Shown one piece after another: positions 9,969-19,686 of a stretch of DNA of 64,000 bases; within the stretch, counting starts at the first letter, position 1; every line of letters starts with the position of its first letter. A program made the position numbers and the translations under genes. The DNA comes from Mycobacterium sp. ENV421 (GTDB lineage: Bacteria > Actinomycetota > Actinomycetes > Mycobacteriales > Mycobacteriaceae), in contig NZ_PDHO01000012.1 of assembly GCF_002887815.1 (NCBI RefSeq), positions 62,001 through 126,000 of the forward strand, read 5' to 3'. The notes beneath the pieces were generated by a model, which made no database searches, had not been told where the DNA came from, and saw only the letters and a program-made list of their open reading frames with translations.

Positions 9969-11774
9969 ATGAAGTGGACGGGTCGGGTCATCTGGGTCTC
10001 GATCGCCATGCTGCTCATCGTCATCGGCCTGCTGTGGCCGCTGGTGTTCACCGGCAGTGCGCAGGGTGGCCCGTCGTCAGATCCGGTGGTCATCACCGAC
10101 TATCGCGCCGAGTTCGTCGTCGACCGCGACGGCCGGCTGGACGCCACCGAGATCATCACCGGTGAGTTCCCCAGCGGACGGCACGGGATCTTCCGGTACT
10201 GGGACGTCGCCAACCTCAACAGCCCCCACGTCCGCCAGGAACCGCGGATCACCGAGATCCTTCTCGACGACCAGCCGGTGCCCTTCACGTTGCAGTGGGA
10301 GAGCGGAAAACGCTTCCGGGTGGCCAAGATCGGCGATCCGAACAGCTACCTCGACTACGGCACCCACGTCTACCGGATCCGCTACAGCATCGACGGCGTC
10401 CTCGACCCGGGCGACACCGGTGCGGACCGCAGGTTCGCGTCGTCGACCGGTGATCCCTCGGCGCAGTCGGCGTTCTTCTGGAACGTCGTCGCCCCGGCGT
10501 GGAACAACACCATCGACCACGCCGACATCTCGATCACCCTGCCCGGTGGGGTCAGCGGCGCCCAGTGCTCGGTCGGCTTTCGCCTCGGCCGCGCCTGCGA
10601 CGACCTGACCGTCAGCGGCGATCGCGTGCACCTGTCGGCGAGCAATCTGGCTCCTCGCACACCGGTCACGGTGCGGGCCGGAGTCGAGGTACCCACCCCG
10701 CCCCGTGCCGAGCTGCCCTGGACCTTCGGCTGGGACCCGGTCCTCGGCCGGTCGCTGCCCGCCGCCCTGTGGCTGGTCGGCGCGACAGTGGCGGCCGGCC
10801 TCGGCGCCTTCCTGTGGTGGCGCACGACGGTCGAGCCACCACCCGGGTTTCCGCTGCAGTACGCGCCGCCGCCCGGCCTGGGACCGGTGCAATGCGAATA
10901 CATCCGCACCGAGAAGGTGCCGGCCAACGGTCTGACCGCGACGCTGTTCTACCTCGCCGAACGCAAGCTGATCACGCTGCACCAGGTCAGCGCGAAGAAG
11001 TGGACCATCACCGGCAGCGCACGGTCGGCGGCGTGGGCCGACGTCGACCCGGTCAGCATCGCCGTCGGCGGGGCGCTCAAGGTGATCGGGCCGGACGCCC
11101 GCTTCGACGCCAACGGCACCGTGACCGCGGGCAAGAAGCTGTCCAGCGCCAAGGAGGACATGACCGCGGCGGTCAAGAACTGGGCGTTCGACGGCCTGAT
11201 GGTCAAGCGCTCGAAGGAGCTCTGGCTGCGGTTCTTCAATTTCCTCGCCCTGGTGCTGGCCGGCTGCGCCTTCATCTGGTCCCCGGCCACGCTGTGGGGG
11301 CTGCCGTTCGCGCTGTTCTTCCTGTTCTCGGTCAGGTCCTGGACCGACGGCGTGGGCAGCAGGCGCACCGCCGCGGGGCGCGAACTGTGGTCGCAGGTCG
11401 GCGGTTTCCACCGGATGCTGGCCACCGACTCGGCCGAGTCGCGCTTCGACTTCGCCGCCCGCAAGGACCTCTACACCGCCTACATCCCGTTCGCGGTGGC
11501 CGGCGGGGTGGCCGCGCTGTGGGCACGCAAGTACCAGACCGCGACCGGCCAAGTCGATCCGCAGCCGGACTGGTATCACTCGTCGTCGGGCACCGGTTGG
11601 CATACCGCGACCAGCGGGGGTGCTAGTTTCGACAGCTTCGAGTCGGCGTTGTCGTCGTCGATCGGCGCCTACACCGCCTCGCAGTCCTCGTCGTCGTCCA
11701 GCAGTGGCGGCGGTGGGGGCGGTGGCGGCGGAGGCGGCGGCGGTGGTGGCGGGGGAGGAGGCGGATCGTGGTGA
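9969..11774 (+). CDS. DUF2207 membrane protein with polyglycine tail
   Basis: A 601-residue protein: N-terminal membrane anchor or signal (about 7-27), a large extracytoplasmic beta-rich DUF2207 domain (about 40-235, starting VITDYRAEFVVDRDGRLDATE), a membrane segment near 265-285, a cytoplasmic region, two further membrane helices around 420-460, and a Ser-rich then nearly pure Gly tail ending in SW. Its stop overlaps the start of a LemA gene, a very common DUF2207-LemA pairing. The pair's role is not established. The start ATG 9969 has a GGGGGAGGCG ribosome binding site. The tail-coding DNA (about 11700-11766) is a G-rich slippage-prone tract. Confidence 0.85.
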   Translation: MKWTGRVIWVSIAMLLIVIGLLWPLVFTGSAQGGPSSDPVVITDYRAEFVVDRDGRLDATEIITGEFPSGRHGIFRYWDVANLNSPHVRQEPRITEILLDDQPVPFTLQWESGKRFRVAKIGDPNSYLDYGTHVYRIRYSIDGVLDPGDTGADRRFASSTGDPSAQSAFFWNVVAPAWNNTIDHADISITLPGGVSGAQCSVGFRLGRACDDLTVSGDRVHLSASNLAPRTPVTVRAGVEVPTPPRAELPWTFGWDPVLGRSLPAALWLVGATVAAGLGAFLWWRTTVEPPPGFPLQYAPPPGLGPVQCEYIRTEKVPANGLTATLFYLAERKLITLHQVSAKKWTITGSARSAAWADVDPVSIAVGGALKVIGPDARFDANGTVTAGKKLSSAKEDMTAAVKNWAFDGLMVKRSKELWLRFFNFLALVLAGCAFIWSPATLWGLPFALFFLFSVRSWTDGVGSRRTAAGRELWSQVGGFHRMLATDSAESRFDFAARKDLYTAYIPFAVAGGVAALWARKYQTATGQVDPQPDWYHSSSGTGWHTATSGGASFDSFESALSSSIGAYTASQSSSSSSSGGGGGGGGGGGGGGGGGGGGSW

Positions 11775-12304
11775 GCTTCGTGCTGATCGTGGTGCTGGTG
11801 CTCGCGGTCTTGGTGCTGATCGGATTTGTGCTGGGCTACAACAAAGTTCGCGCCGCCGACGTCCGGGTCGACGAAGCGCTGGGCGGCATCGACGTTCAGC
11901 TCACCCGGCGGGCGTCGCTGATCCCCAGCCTGGTGCAGACCGTCCAGAGCTTCGCGGCGCACGAGAAGGCCATCCTGGACCACGTCGCCGACGCGCAGAC
12001 CGCGCTGGCTGCTGCAACCACGGGGAAGTCTGTGGCGCAACGGAGTTCGGCCGAAAAGGAGTTCGACAGCGCGGTCGGTCAGGTGCTGGCGCTGGGCCAG
12101 ACCTACCCGCAACTGAACTCCTCGAACAACTTCCTCAACCTGCAGCAGAATCTCGCCGACACCGAGGACAAGCTCGCGTTCGCCCGGCAGTACTACAACG
12201 ACGCGGTGGCGACGGTGAACCGGCTGATCACCACGATTCCGACGATGTTCGTGGCGCCGATGGCCGGGGTCTCGCAGCGCGAGTTCTACCAGGTGCCAAA
12301 GTAG
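11768..12304 (+). CDS. LemA family membrane protein
   Basis: A 178-residue LemA-family protein: a single N-terminal membrane helix ([21 protein letters not shown]), followed by the helical LemA domain with [33 protein letters not shown] and a conserved [25 protein letters not shown] helix. The start GTG 11768 overlaps the stop of the DUF2207 gene by 7 bp, so the two are translationally coupled and probably form a membrane complex. LemA function is unknown in mycobacteria. Confidence 0.9.
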   Translation: MVSFVLIVVLVLAVLVLIGFVLGYNKVRAADVRVDEALGGIDVQLTRRASLIPSLVQTVQSFAAHEKAILDHVADAQTALAAATTGKSVAQRSSAEKEFDSAVGQVLALGQTYPQLNSSNNFLNLQQNLADTEDKLAFARQYYNDAVATVNRLITTIPTMFVAPMAGVSQREFYQVPK

Positions 12305-12308
12305 AGGC

Positions 12309-13238
12309 ATGCGAATCGTTTTCGCCGGCACACCAGAACCGGCCCTGCCGTCGCTGCAGCGGCTGATCGACTCACCGCGCCACGACGTGATCGCGGTGCT
12401 CACCCGTCCGGACGCGGCCGCCGGACGCCGCGGCAAACCCGCGCCGTCACCGGTTGCCCGCCTCGCGGACGAGGTAGGGATCCCGGTGCTGCGCCCGGCA
12501 CGGCCGAACTCGCCGGAGTTCGTCGCCGAGCTGGCCGAGCTGGCTCCGGAGTGCTGCGCGGTGGTGGCCTACGGCGCGCTGCTGTCCGAGGCGTTGCTCG
12601 CCGTTCCCCCGCACGGCTGGATCAACCTGCACTTCTCGCTGCTGCCCGCCTGGCGCGGCGCGGCGCCCGTGCAGGCCGCGATTGCCGCCGGCGACTCCGT
12701 TACCGGCGCAACGACTTTCCTGATCGAACCGAGTCTGGACTCCGGACCGGTCTACGGCGTGGTCACCGAGACTGTGCGACCTGCCGACACCTCCGGTGAT
12801 CTGCTGGACCGGCTGGCCGTCTCCGGTGCCGGCCTGCTGGAGGCGACGCTGGACGGCATCGGCGACGGAACCCTGACGCCGGTGCCGCAGCCCGCTGACG
12901 GGGTCAGTGTCGCGCCGAAGATCACTGTCGAGCAGGCGCGGATCTCCTGGGACCTGCCCGCTCACGTCGTCGACCGCCGGATCCGCGCGGTCACCCCCAA
13001 TCCCGGTGCGTGGACGATGATCGGCGACCTGCGGGTCAAGGTCGGCCCGGTCAGCGTCGACGAGGCGGCCCCGGCGTTGGCGCCGGGGGAGATGACCGTG
13101 GATAGGTCCGGGGTCCGGGTGGGTACCGGGTCGCAGCCGGTACTCCTCGGCCAGGTGCAGCCACCCGGCAAGAAGCTCATGAACGCGGCGGACTGGGCCC
13201 GCGGTGCCCGGCTCGACGAGACGGTGCGGGCATCGTGA
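12309..13238 (+). CDS. fmt: Methionyl-tRNA formyltransferase
   Basis: A 309-residue enzyme transferring a formyl group from 10-formyl-THF to initiator Met-tRNA. It begins with [16 protein letters not shown] and has the [18 protein letters not shown] active-site motif near residues 103-120 (SLLP signature; Asn in GWINLHFS). The C-terminal OB-like domain starts near residue 205 with [14 protein letters not shown]. It starts 4 bp after the LemA stop and overlaps rsmB by 4 bp. This fmt-rsmB-rpe-ribD run matches Rv1406-Rv1409. Confidence 0.96.
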   Translation: MRIVFAGTPEPALPSLQRLIDSPRHDVIAVLTRPDAAAGRRGKPAPSPVARLADEVGIPVLRPARPNSPEFVAELAELAPECCAVVAYGALLSEALLAVPPHGWINLHFSLLPAWRGAAPVQAAIAAGDSVTGATTFLIEPSLDSGPVYGVVTETVRPADTSGDLLDRLAVSGAGLLEATLDGIGDGTLTPVPQPADGVSVAPKITVEQARISWDLPAHVVDRRIRAVTPNPGAWTMIGDLRVKVGPVSVDEAAPALAPGEMTVDRSGVRVGTGSQPVLLGQVQPPGKKLMNAADWARGARLDETVRAS

Positions 13239-14728
13239 CGGATCGACCGCAGCGGCCAGGACGCGGCAAACCGCAGGGCGGCAAGCGTTTTCAAAATGGC
13301 TCCGGCCAGAAGCGGGACCGCACCGGAGCGCCGCCCGGACGGGATCGCACCCAGCAACGCCCGCCGCGCAGGTCGCGGCGCACCCCGCTGGACCCGGCCC
13401 GTCAGGCGGCGTTCGACGTGCTGCGCGCGGTATCGGAGCGGGACGCCTACGCGAACCTGGTGTTACCGTCGATGCTGGCCGAGCGCGGCATCCACGGCCG
13501 CGACGCGGCATTCGCCACCGAACTCGCCTACGGCACCTGCCGCACCATGGGTCTGCTGGACGCCGTGATCTCGGCCGCCGCTGGCCGCCCCATCGAGCAG
13601 ATCGACCCGGTGCTGCTGGACCTGCTGCGCCTGGGCAGCTATCAGCTGCTGCGCACCAACGTCGCCGAACATGCCGCGGTATCCACCACCGTCGAGCAGG
13701 CCGGCATCGAATTCGACAGTGTCCGAGCAGGTTTCGTCAACGGCGTATTGCGCACGATCTCCGGGCGCGACGAGGCCGGCTGGGTGGCCGAACTGGCCCC
13801 GTCCAAGGACACCGACCCGGTCGGCCACCTGGCGTTCGTCAACGCCCATCCACGCTGGATCGCCCAGTCGTTCGCCGATGCGCTCGGCGCCCACGCGGGC
13901 GAGCTGGACGCCGCCCTGGCCGCCGACAACGCCCGCCCCGGCGTGCACCTGGCCGCACGCCCCGGTGTGCTGACCGCCGACGAGCTGGCCACCGCGGTCG
14001 ACGGGACTGTCGGCCGCTACTCGCCGTACGCGGTGTACCTCGGCAGCGGTGACCCGGGCCGGCTGGCCGCGGTGCGCGAGGACAAGGCGCTGGTGCAGGA
14101 CGAGGGCAGCCAGCTGGTGGCCCGGGCGCTGACGCTGGCACCGCTGGTCGGCGACGACGGTGGCCGCTGGCTGGACCTGTGCTCCGGCCCGGGCGGTAAG
14201 ACCGCGCTGATCGCCGCGATCGCCGCACAGCAGGGTGGCACCGTCACCGCGATCGAGCCGGCCTCGCGCCGGGCCGAGCTGGTCGAGCAGAACACCCGTG
14301 GCCTGCCGGTCGAGGTGCTGCGCGTCGACGGCCGCGAGTCGTCGCTGCAGCCCGGCAGTTTCGACCGGGTACTCGTCGACGCGCCCTGCACCGGACTGGG
14401 GGCGTTGCGGCGCCGCCCGGAGGCCCGCTGGCGCCGCACCCCGGCCGACGTCCCGGTGCTGGCCAAGCTGCAGCGCGAACTGCTGGCCGCCGCGATCGCC
14501 CTGGTCCGCCCCGGCGGCGTGGTGCTCTACGCCACCTGTTCCCCGCACCTGGCCGAGACCGTCGGAGTGGTCTCCGATGCGCTGCGCCGCCATCGCGTCA
14601 CCGCGCTGGACACCCGCCCGCTGTTCGCCCCGGCAGACCAACTCGGTGACGGCCCGCACGTGCAGCTGTGGCCGCACCGGCACGGCACCGACGCCATGTT
14701 CGCGGCCGCTCTGCAGAAGACTGTTTAA
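13235..14728 (+). CDS. rsmB: 16S rRNA (cytosine-967-C5)-methyltransferase
   Basis: A 497-residue Fmu/Sun family protein. A basic, disordered N-terminus of about 50 residues precedes a NusB-like RNA-binding domain (about 50-190), followed by a Rossmann SAM-dependent methyltransferase with [15 protein letters not shown] near 312, [19 protein letters not shown] near 380 (first catalytic Cys) and YATCSP near 430 (second Cys). It methylates C967 of 16S rRNA in the small ribosomal subunit. Start GTG 13235 overlaps fmt; stop TAA shares a base with the rpe start. Confidence 0.95.
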   Translation: MTDRPQRPGRGKPQGGKRFQNGSGQKRDRTGAPPGRDRTQQRPPRRSRRTPLDPARQAAFDVLRAVSERDAYANLVLPSMLAERGIHGRDAAFATELAYGTCRTMGLLDAVISAAAGRPIEQIDPVLLDLLRLGSYQLLRTNVAEHAAVSTTVEQAGIEFDSVRAGFVNGVLRTISGRDEAGWVAELAPSKDTDPVGHLAFVNAHPRWIAQSFADALGAHAGELDAALAADNARPGVHLAARPGVLTADELATAVDGTVGRYSPYAVYLGSGDPGRLAAVREDKALVQDEGSQLVARALTLAPLVGDDGGRWLDLCSGPGGKTALIAAIAAQQGGTVTAIEPASRRAELVEQNTRGLPVEVLRVDGRESSLQPGSFDRVLVDAPCTGLGALRRRPEARWRRTPADVPVLAKLQRELLAAAIALVRPGGVVLYATCSPHLAETVGVVSDALRRHRVTALDTRPLFAPADQLGDGPHVQLWPHRHGTDAMFAAALQKTV

Positions 14729-15411
14729 TGGCTGCCATGCGACCCCTGATCGCCCCGTCGATCCTGTCCGCCGACTTCGCCCGCCTGGCCGAGGAGGCCG
14801 CCGCGGTCGAGGGCGCCGACTGGCTGCACGTCGACGTGATGGACGGCCACTTCGTCCCCAACCTCACGTTGGGCCTGCCGGTGGTGGAGAGCCTGCTCAA
14901 GGCAACCGACATCCCGATGGACTGCCATCTGATGATCGACGACCCCGACCGCTGGGCGCCCGGCTACGCCGAGGCAGGCGCGTACAACGTGACGTTCCAC
15001 GCCGAGGCGACCGACAACCCGGTCGCGGTGGCCCGCGACATCCGCGCCGCGGGCGCCAAGGCCGGCCTGTCGGTCAAGCCGGGCACCCCGCTGGAGCCGT
15101 ACCTGGACATCCTGCGCGACTTCGACACGCTGCTGGTGATGTCGGTCGAGCCGGGCTTCGGCGGCCAGAGCTTCATCGCCGAGGTGCTGTCCAAGGTTGC
15201 GACCGCCCGCCGGCTGGTCGACTCGGGCGATCTGACGATCCTGGTGGAGATCGACGGCGGCATCAACGCGGACACCATCGAGCAGGCCGCCGAGGCCGGC
15301 GTCGACTGCTTCGTCGCCGGCTCGGCGGTCTACGGCGCCGGTGACCCGGCCGCGGCGGTCGAGGCGCTGCGCAGGCAGGCCGCCTCCGCGTCGCAGCATC
15401 TGCGCATATGA
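14728..15411 (+). CDS. rpe: Ribulose-phosphate 3-epimerase
   Basis: A 227-residue TIM-barrel enzyme interconverting ribulose 5-phosphate and xylulose 5-phosphate in the pentose phosphate pathway. Diagnostic stretches: [25 protein letters not shown] (metal-binding His and Asp), [21 protein letters not shown] and VEIDGGIN followed by VAGSAVYG. Start ATG 14728 shares its A with the rsmB stop; ATG 14737 (MRPLIAPS) is an equally good alternative. It supplies the ribulose 5-phosphate used by ribBA elsewhere in this window. Confidence 0.96.
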   Translation: MAAMRPLIAPSILSADFARLAEEAAAVEGADWLHVDVMDGHFVPNLTLGLPVVESLLKATDIPMDCHLMIDDPDRWAPGYAEAGAYNVTFHAEATDNPVAVARDIRAAGAKAGLSVKPGTPLEPYLDILRDFDTLLVMSVEPGFGGQSFIAEVLSKVATARRLVDSGDLTILVEIDGGINADTIEQAAEAGVDCFVAGSAVYGAGDPAAAVEALRRQAASASQHLRI

Positions 15412-16427
15412 CCGCACCCACGCCGGCGGAGGTCGACGCCGCGATGCGGCTGGGCATCGACCGGGCGCAGCGGGTCAAAGGCTCGACGTACCCGAATCCG
15501 CCTGTGGGAGCGGTCATTCTGAGTGCGGAGGGCGAAGTCGTCGGCGTCGGTGGCACTGCGCCCACCGGCGGCCCGCATGCCGAGGTGATGGCACTGAGGG
15601 AGGCGGGGGAGCGGGCGGCCGGCGGTATCGCCGTCGTCACGCTAGAACCGTGCAACCATCATGGGCGCACCCCGCCGTGCGTCGATGCCCTGATCCAGGC
15701 CCGGGTGGCGTCCGTGGTGTACGCCGTCGCCGATCCCAATCCGGTGGCCTCCGGAGGTGCTGATCGCCTGCGCGCCGCCGGAATCGACGTTGTCGCCGGA
15801 GTGTGCGCCGAGGAGGTGGCCGCCGGTCCGCTGCGCGAGTGGCTGCACAAGCAGCGGGCCGGACGCCCGCACGTCACCTGGAAATTCGCCACCAGTGTCG
15901 ACGGCCGCAGCGCGGCCGCGGACGGATCCTCGCAGTGGATAACCAGTGCGGCCGCCCGCGCCGACCTGCACATCCGCCGCGCCGCATGCGACGCGATCGT
16001 CGTCGGCACCGGCACGGTGGACATCGACGACCCGACGCTGACGGCCCGGTTGCCCGGCGGCGGGCTTGCCGAGCGACAGCCACTGCGTGTGGTGGTCGGC
16101 ATGCGGGAGATCTCGCCGGAAGCCAATGTGCTCAACGAGGATTCGCACACGATGGTGATCCGCACCCACGATCCGCACGAGGTGATCCAGGCGTTGTCCG
16201 ATCGCACCGATGTGCTGCTCGAGGGCGGGCCGACCCTGGCCGGCGCGTTCCTGCGGGCCGGTGTCATCGACCGAATCCTGGCCTACGTCGGGCCGATCCT
16301 GCTCGGCGGTCCGGTCACCGCCGTCGACGACGTCGGCGTGCCCAGCATTGCGCGGGCGTTGCGCTGGCGCTACGACGGCGTCGACCGGATCGGGCCGGAC
16401 CTGCTGCTGAGCCTGGTGCCCGGCTAG
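15408..16427 (+). CDS. ribD: Bifunctional riboflavin deaminase/reductase
   Basis: A 339-residue fusion. The N-terminal cytidine-deaminase-like domain (1-~145) has the zinc motif [11 protein letters not shown] and [11 protein letters not shown]. The C-terminal reductase domain (~150-339) begins [14 protein letters not shown] with a [15 protein letters not shown] segment. It deaminates 2,5-diamino-6-ribosylamino-pyrimidinone 5'-phosphate and reduces the ribosyl side chain in riboflavin synthesis. It overlaps rpe by 4 bp. The other rib genes follow only after two accessory blocks. Its stop overlaps the end of the convergent PfpI-like gene. Confidence 0.95.
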   Translation: MTAPTPAEVDAAMRLGIDRAQRVKGSTYPNPPVGAVILSAEGEVVGVGGTAPTGGPHAEVMALREAGERAAGGIAVVTLEPCNHHGRTPPCVDALIQARVASVVYAVADPNPVASGGADRLRAAGIDVVAGVCAEEVAAGPLREWLHKQRAGRPHVTWKFATSVDGRSAAADGSSQWITSAAARADLHIRRAACDAIVVGTGTVDIDDPTLTARLPGGGLAERQPLRVVVGMREISPEANVLNEDSHTMVIRTHDPHEVIQALSDRTDVLLEGGPTLAGAFLRAGVIDRILAYVGPILLGGPVTAVDDVGVPSIARALRWRYDGVDRIGPDLLLSLVPG

Positions 16428-16978
16428 CCGGCGAACGTTTCGACCAGTTGTCCGCAGAACGCGGGCAGATCGTCGGGCTTGCGGCTGGAGACCAGGGTGT
16501 TCGGGCCGCCGGTGCACACCACGACCTCCTGGTCGACCCACTCGGCCCCGGCGTTGCGCAGATCGGTCTGCACGCTGGGCCACGAGGTGATCTGACGGCC
16601 CTCGACCACATCGGCCTCGATCAGGGTCCACGGCCCGTGGCAGATCACGCCGACCGGCTTGCCCGCGTCGAAGAAGCCCTTGATGAAGCCGACCGCCGAC
16701 GAGTTGGTGCGCAGCAGATCGGGGTTGGCCACCCCGCCGGGCAGCACCAGACCGTCGTAGTCGGACGCCGAGACGGCGTCGGCCGCCTTGTCTGCCTCGA
16801 AGGTGTCGGCCGGGGTGAGGTGGTTGAACGCCTGGACCTTGCCGACCTCGGTCGATACCAGCTCCGGGGTGCCGCCGGCCTTCTCGACGGCTTCCCACGG
16901 CTTGGTCAACTCGACCTGCTCGGTGCCCTCGGGGGCGACCAGGAATGCGATCTTCTTGCCAGAGAGTTCGTTGCTCAT
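16424..16978 (-). CDS. DJ-1/PfpI family protein
   Basis: A 184-residue class I glutamine-amidotransferase-like protein of the DJ-1/PfpI type. The core begins GKKIAFLVAPEGTEQVEL, carries YDGLVLPGGVANPD, and has the nucleophile Cys in VICHGPWTL near residue 105. Members act as stress chaperones, deglycases or proteases; which applies here is not visible. Start ATG 16978. It lies 29 bp downstream of the GntR regulator on the same strand and may be co-transcribed with it. It marks the left edge of the accessory block separating ribD from p55. Confidence 0.85.
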   Translation of the reverse strand: MSNELSGKKIAFLVAPEGTEQVELTKPWEAVEKAGGTPELVSTEVGKVQAFNHLTPADTFEADKAADAVSASDYDGLVLPGGVANPDLLRTNSSAVGFIKGFFDAGKPVGVICHGPWTLIEADVVEGRQITSWPSVQTDLRNAGAEWVDQEVVVCTGGPNTLVSSRKPDDLPAFCGQLVETFAG

Positions 16979-17007
16979 GACCAGTCGGGTACCCGCCGAC
17001 CGCTTGG

Positions 17008-17841
17008 TCAATACACCGGGTTGGTCAACGGTGCGACCGACCAGTTGGACAACTCCGAGGGCCCAAGGATGCGGTGGCGGGTCTGGCCCGCGGTGTAGAA
17101 CGTGAATTTCGTGGCGCGGTAGCACTGTTCGAAGCAGTCGAAGGCCTGCCCGTCGGCGTCGAAGCTGACCCCGCGCACTCGGACGATCGGGTCGCCCGCC
17201 GGGATGTCCAGGTGTTCGGCCTCCCAGCTGTTGGGGGTGTCGACTTCGAACGCCTGCTCGGTGTACTCATCGGTGAGCTGGTAACGCTCCGCGATGAAGC
17301 GATACAGCGAGCCGCCCTCGGCCAGGAGATCGTGGTCGATCGCGGGGACTCTGTCCAACGGCAACACGGCGCGCTCGAGGATCTTGTCGGAGCTGCCGAT
17401 GCTGCGTTTACGCCAGATCTCCCACACCGGTTGGCCGGGATCGACCCCCAACGCGGTGGCAATCGTCGTACTCGGAAGTCCGACACCGATGGAGATCAAC
17501 GCGGTGCTGACCGCGGGGAGTCCGCGCTCGTTGTCGAGCAGGGTGTGTAGCAGTTCGCCGGGGCGCGTCGGGTCGCTCGCGATACGCGGCTCGGCGACGA
17601 ATGTCCCCAGGCCCTGCCGCCGGGTGATCTTGCCGGCCCGCTCGAGTTCGTCGAGGGCGCGCCGCACGCTGATGCCGCTGACTCCGGCGATCTCGGCGAG
17701 CTCTGTTGTCGAGGGCAGGCGATCGCCGGGCTGGAGGCCGCGCTCAGCCATGATCCCGAGCACGAGGTCGTAGACGTGCTGGTACCGCAGCTTGCGGTCC
17801 GCGGGCGCCGCGGTGGTCTCGGCGCGCTTGGCCGTCGGCAT
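17008..17841 (-). CDS. GntR-family regulator with UTRA ligand domain (HutC subfamily)
   Basis: A 277-residue transcription factor. The N-terminal winged helix-turn-helix (about 17-85) has LQPGDRLPSTTELAEIAGVS and SVRRALDELERAGKITRRQGLGTFV; the C-terminal UTRA effector domain (about 105-260) includes ERAVLPLDRVPAI and DPIVRVRGVSFDADGQAF. HutC-type GntR proteins sense small metabolites (for example glucosamine 6-phosphate for NagR/DasR) and usually repress. It is divergent from the ten-gene transport/catabolic operon; matching palindromes lie in front of both transcription units, so it probably represses that operon and itself. Effector unknown. Confidence 0.9.
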   Translation of the reverse strand: MPTAKRAETTAAPADRKLRYQHVYDLVLGIMAERGLQPGDRLPSTTELAEIAGVSGISVRRALDELERAGKITRRQGLGTFVAEPRIASDPTRPGELLHTLLDNERGLPAVSTALISIGVGLPSTTIATALGVDPGQPVWEIWRKRSIGSSDKILERAVLPLDRVPAIDHDLLAEGGSLYRFIAERYQLTDEYTEQAFEVDTPNSWEAEHLDIPAGDPIVRVRGVSFDADGQAFDCFEQCYRATKFTFYTAGQTRHRILGPSELSNWSVAPLTNPVY

Positions 17842-17878
17842 CGTGGTGTTCTCCCTCCCCGCACCAACAGGTTAGTGC

Positions 17879-17894
17879 ACTCAGTATGCAGATA
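17879..17894. promoter_or_regulatory. Degenerate operator-like site upstream of the GntR gene
   Basis: ACTCAGTATGCAGATA matches 12 of 16 positions of the perfect palindrome at 18001-18016 and lies 38 bp upstream of the GntR start. Likely a second, weaker binding site giving autoregulation. Inferred from similarity and position. Confidence 0.55.
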
Positions 17895-18000
17895 CCCGGT
17901 ATTGCGGTGATTATGCTTGTGAACTGAGAGTTTTCCCGAATAACCCGAAAACTTTCCGAAACAATCACGCAATGGGCCGGCAATCAACGACACTCATACT

Positions 18001-18016
18001 ACTCTGTATACAGAGT
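18001..18016. promoter_or_regulatory. Perfect 16-bp palindromic operator
   Basis: ACTCTGTATACAGAGT is a perfect palindrome placed 20 bp before the ATG of the first operon gene, in the 195-bp divergent gap shared with the GntR regulator. Length, symmetry and position fit a HutC-type GntR dimer site. Binding is inferred. Confidence 0.75.
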
Positions 18017-18036
18017 GTGGCTCAGAAGGGATTGCC

Positions 18037-19680
18037 ATGGCATCAGCGATAGATCGTCGGACGTTTCTGCGGACCTCGGCGGTGGTTGCCGCCGCCGTGG
18101 GCGGAGCGGCGGCGCTCGCGTCCTGCGCACCGCAGACGGCGAGCAGCACCGTGTTGCGGGTCGGCTCCACCACCGATATCGACTCGTTGAATCCGTTCAC
18201 CGCGGACTCCACCCAGTCCGACGACGTCCTGCAACTGGTCTACGACCGGTTGATGGGCTATGACGCGCAACTCAACATCGGGCCCTCGCTGGCCACCGAC
18301 GTGCAGGTCACCGACGGCGGCAAGACCTTCACCTACAGCCTGCGGTCCGGGGTGAAGTGGCACGACGGCAAGGACTTCAGCGCCGACGACGTCGTCTTCA
18401 CCTTCCTGATGGTGCGCGACAACGACTACGGCACCTATGGGGCCTACGTGAAGGACCTCACCGATGCGGTCAAAGTCGGCGACAACCAGGTTCGGCTGAC
18501 CTACTCGCAGCCGCAGACGCTGCAGCCCGGCGTCATCATGCCCATCGCCCCAAAGCACCTGTGGGAGAGCGTCGCAAAGGACGATCTGCCCAAGTATGCA
18601 AACGACAAGCCGGTCGGAACCGGACCGTTCAGCTTCGTCTCCTGGGACAAGGGCAGTGTTGCCACCGTCACCCGAAACGATGCGTGGTGGGGTGCCAAAC
18701 CGGCAGCCCAGAAAGTCACCTGGACCAAATTCGGCTCCGACGACGTGGTCACCCAGGCGCTGCGGAGCGGCGACATCGACATCGTCCCGGAGGTGCCGCC
18801 CACGATCTACACCGGTCTGCAGAACGCCTCCAACGTCAAAACGACTGCGATGGAATCGTTCTCATTCCACATGATCGGCTTCAACTGTTCGACCGCCCCC
18901 GGCTCGAAGGGCAACCCCATTCTGCGTGATCCGGTGGTGCGCCAGGCGCTGTCCTGCGCGGTCGACCGCAGGCAGCTGGTCGAGCTGGCGCTGGCCGGCT
19001 ATGGAGAACCCGGTACCGATCTGCTGCCACCGGCCTTCGGCGACTTCCACTTCGTGCCCGCACCCGACGCGGTGTTGGACAACAATCCGGCCAAGGCCAA
19101 GGAGCTGCTCGACAAGGCCGGCTACACCGACCGCAACGGCGATGGCATCCGCGAATCCAAAGACGGTGCGCCACTGGAGTTCCGGCTGCTGGTCATCGCC
19201 GACACCACGGTGGATATGAAGGCCGCCGACCTGTTTGTCACCGCGGCCAAAGCCGTCGGGGTGAACCTCAAGCTGTCCAGCACCGACGCCGACAGCATGG
19301 GCGCGACGGTCTACAACGCCGACACCCCGGACTGGGACGTGATGATCTGGGGCTGGGATTCCTCGTTCTACGACCCGTCGTACCTCCTGGGCATCGCCAC
19401 CACCGACCAAATCGGCGGCAACAACGACACGTTCTGGACCGACCCCCGCTATGACGAGCTCTATCAACAGCAATCGACCACAGTCGACCGCGCTGCCCGG
19501 GTCGCGCTGGTCCAGGAGATGCAGGCCATTCACTACGCCGCCTGCCCCTACATCGTGATGTGGTATCAGAAGAAGCTCACCGGTACCCGGACCACTACCT
19601 GGACCGGTTGGCAGCCGATGAACGGCGGCATGATCCTGAACTTCCCACGGGTGAACTACCTCGACGTGAAGCCGGCCTGA
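18037..19680 (+). CDS. ABC transporter substrate-binding lipoprotein, peptide/Opp family (SBP_bac_5)
   Basis: A 547-residue extracytoplasmic binding protein. The N-terminus has a twin-arginine motif (DRRTFLR), a hydrophobic stretch and a lipobox ALASC, so it looks like a Tat-exported lipoprotein. The mature part follows the DppA/OppA pattern: VLRVGSTTDIDSLNPF, an LRSGVKWHDGKDFSADDVVFTF segment near 107-128, VGTGPFSF, and LSCAVDRRQLVELALAGYGEPGTDLLPP. The ligand could be a peptide, a glycoside or another solute; the family does not fix it. First gene of the operon, with a GAAGGGA ribosome binding site and an operator immediately upstream. Confidence 0.92.
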   Translation: MASAIDRRTFLRTSAVVAAAVGGAAALASCAPQTASSTVLRVGSTTDIDSLNPFTADSTQSDDVLQLVYDRLMGYDAQLNIGPSLATDVQVTDGGKTFTYSLRSGVKWHDGKDFSADDVVFTFLMVRDNDYGTYGAYVKDLTDAVKVGDNQVRLTYSQPQTLQPGVIMPIAPKHLWESVAKDDLPKYANDKPVGTGPFSFVSWDKGSVATVTRNDAWWGAKPAAQKVTWTKFGSDDVVTQALRSGDIDIVPEVPPTIYTGLQNASNVKTTAMESFSFHMIGFNCSTAPGSKGNPILRDPVVRQALSCAVDRRQLVELALAGYGEPGTDLLPPAFGDFHFVPAPDAVLDNNPAKAKELLDKAGYTDRNGDGIRESKDGAPLEFRLLVIADTTVDMKAADLFVTAAKAVGVNLKLSSTDADSMGATVYNADTPDWDVMIWGWDSSFYDPSYLLGIATTDQIGGNNDTFWTDPRYDELYQQQSTTVDRAARVALVQEMQAIHYAACPYIVMWYQKKLTGTRTTTWTGWQPMNGGMILNFPRVNYLDVKPA

Positions 19681-19686
19681 GACTCG

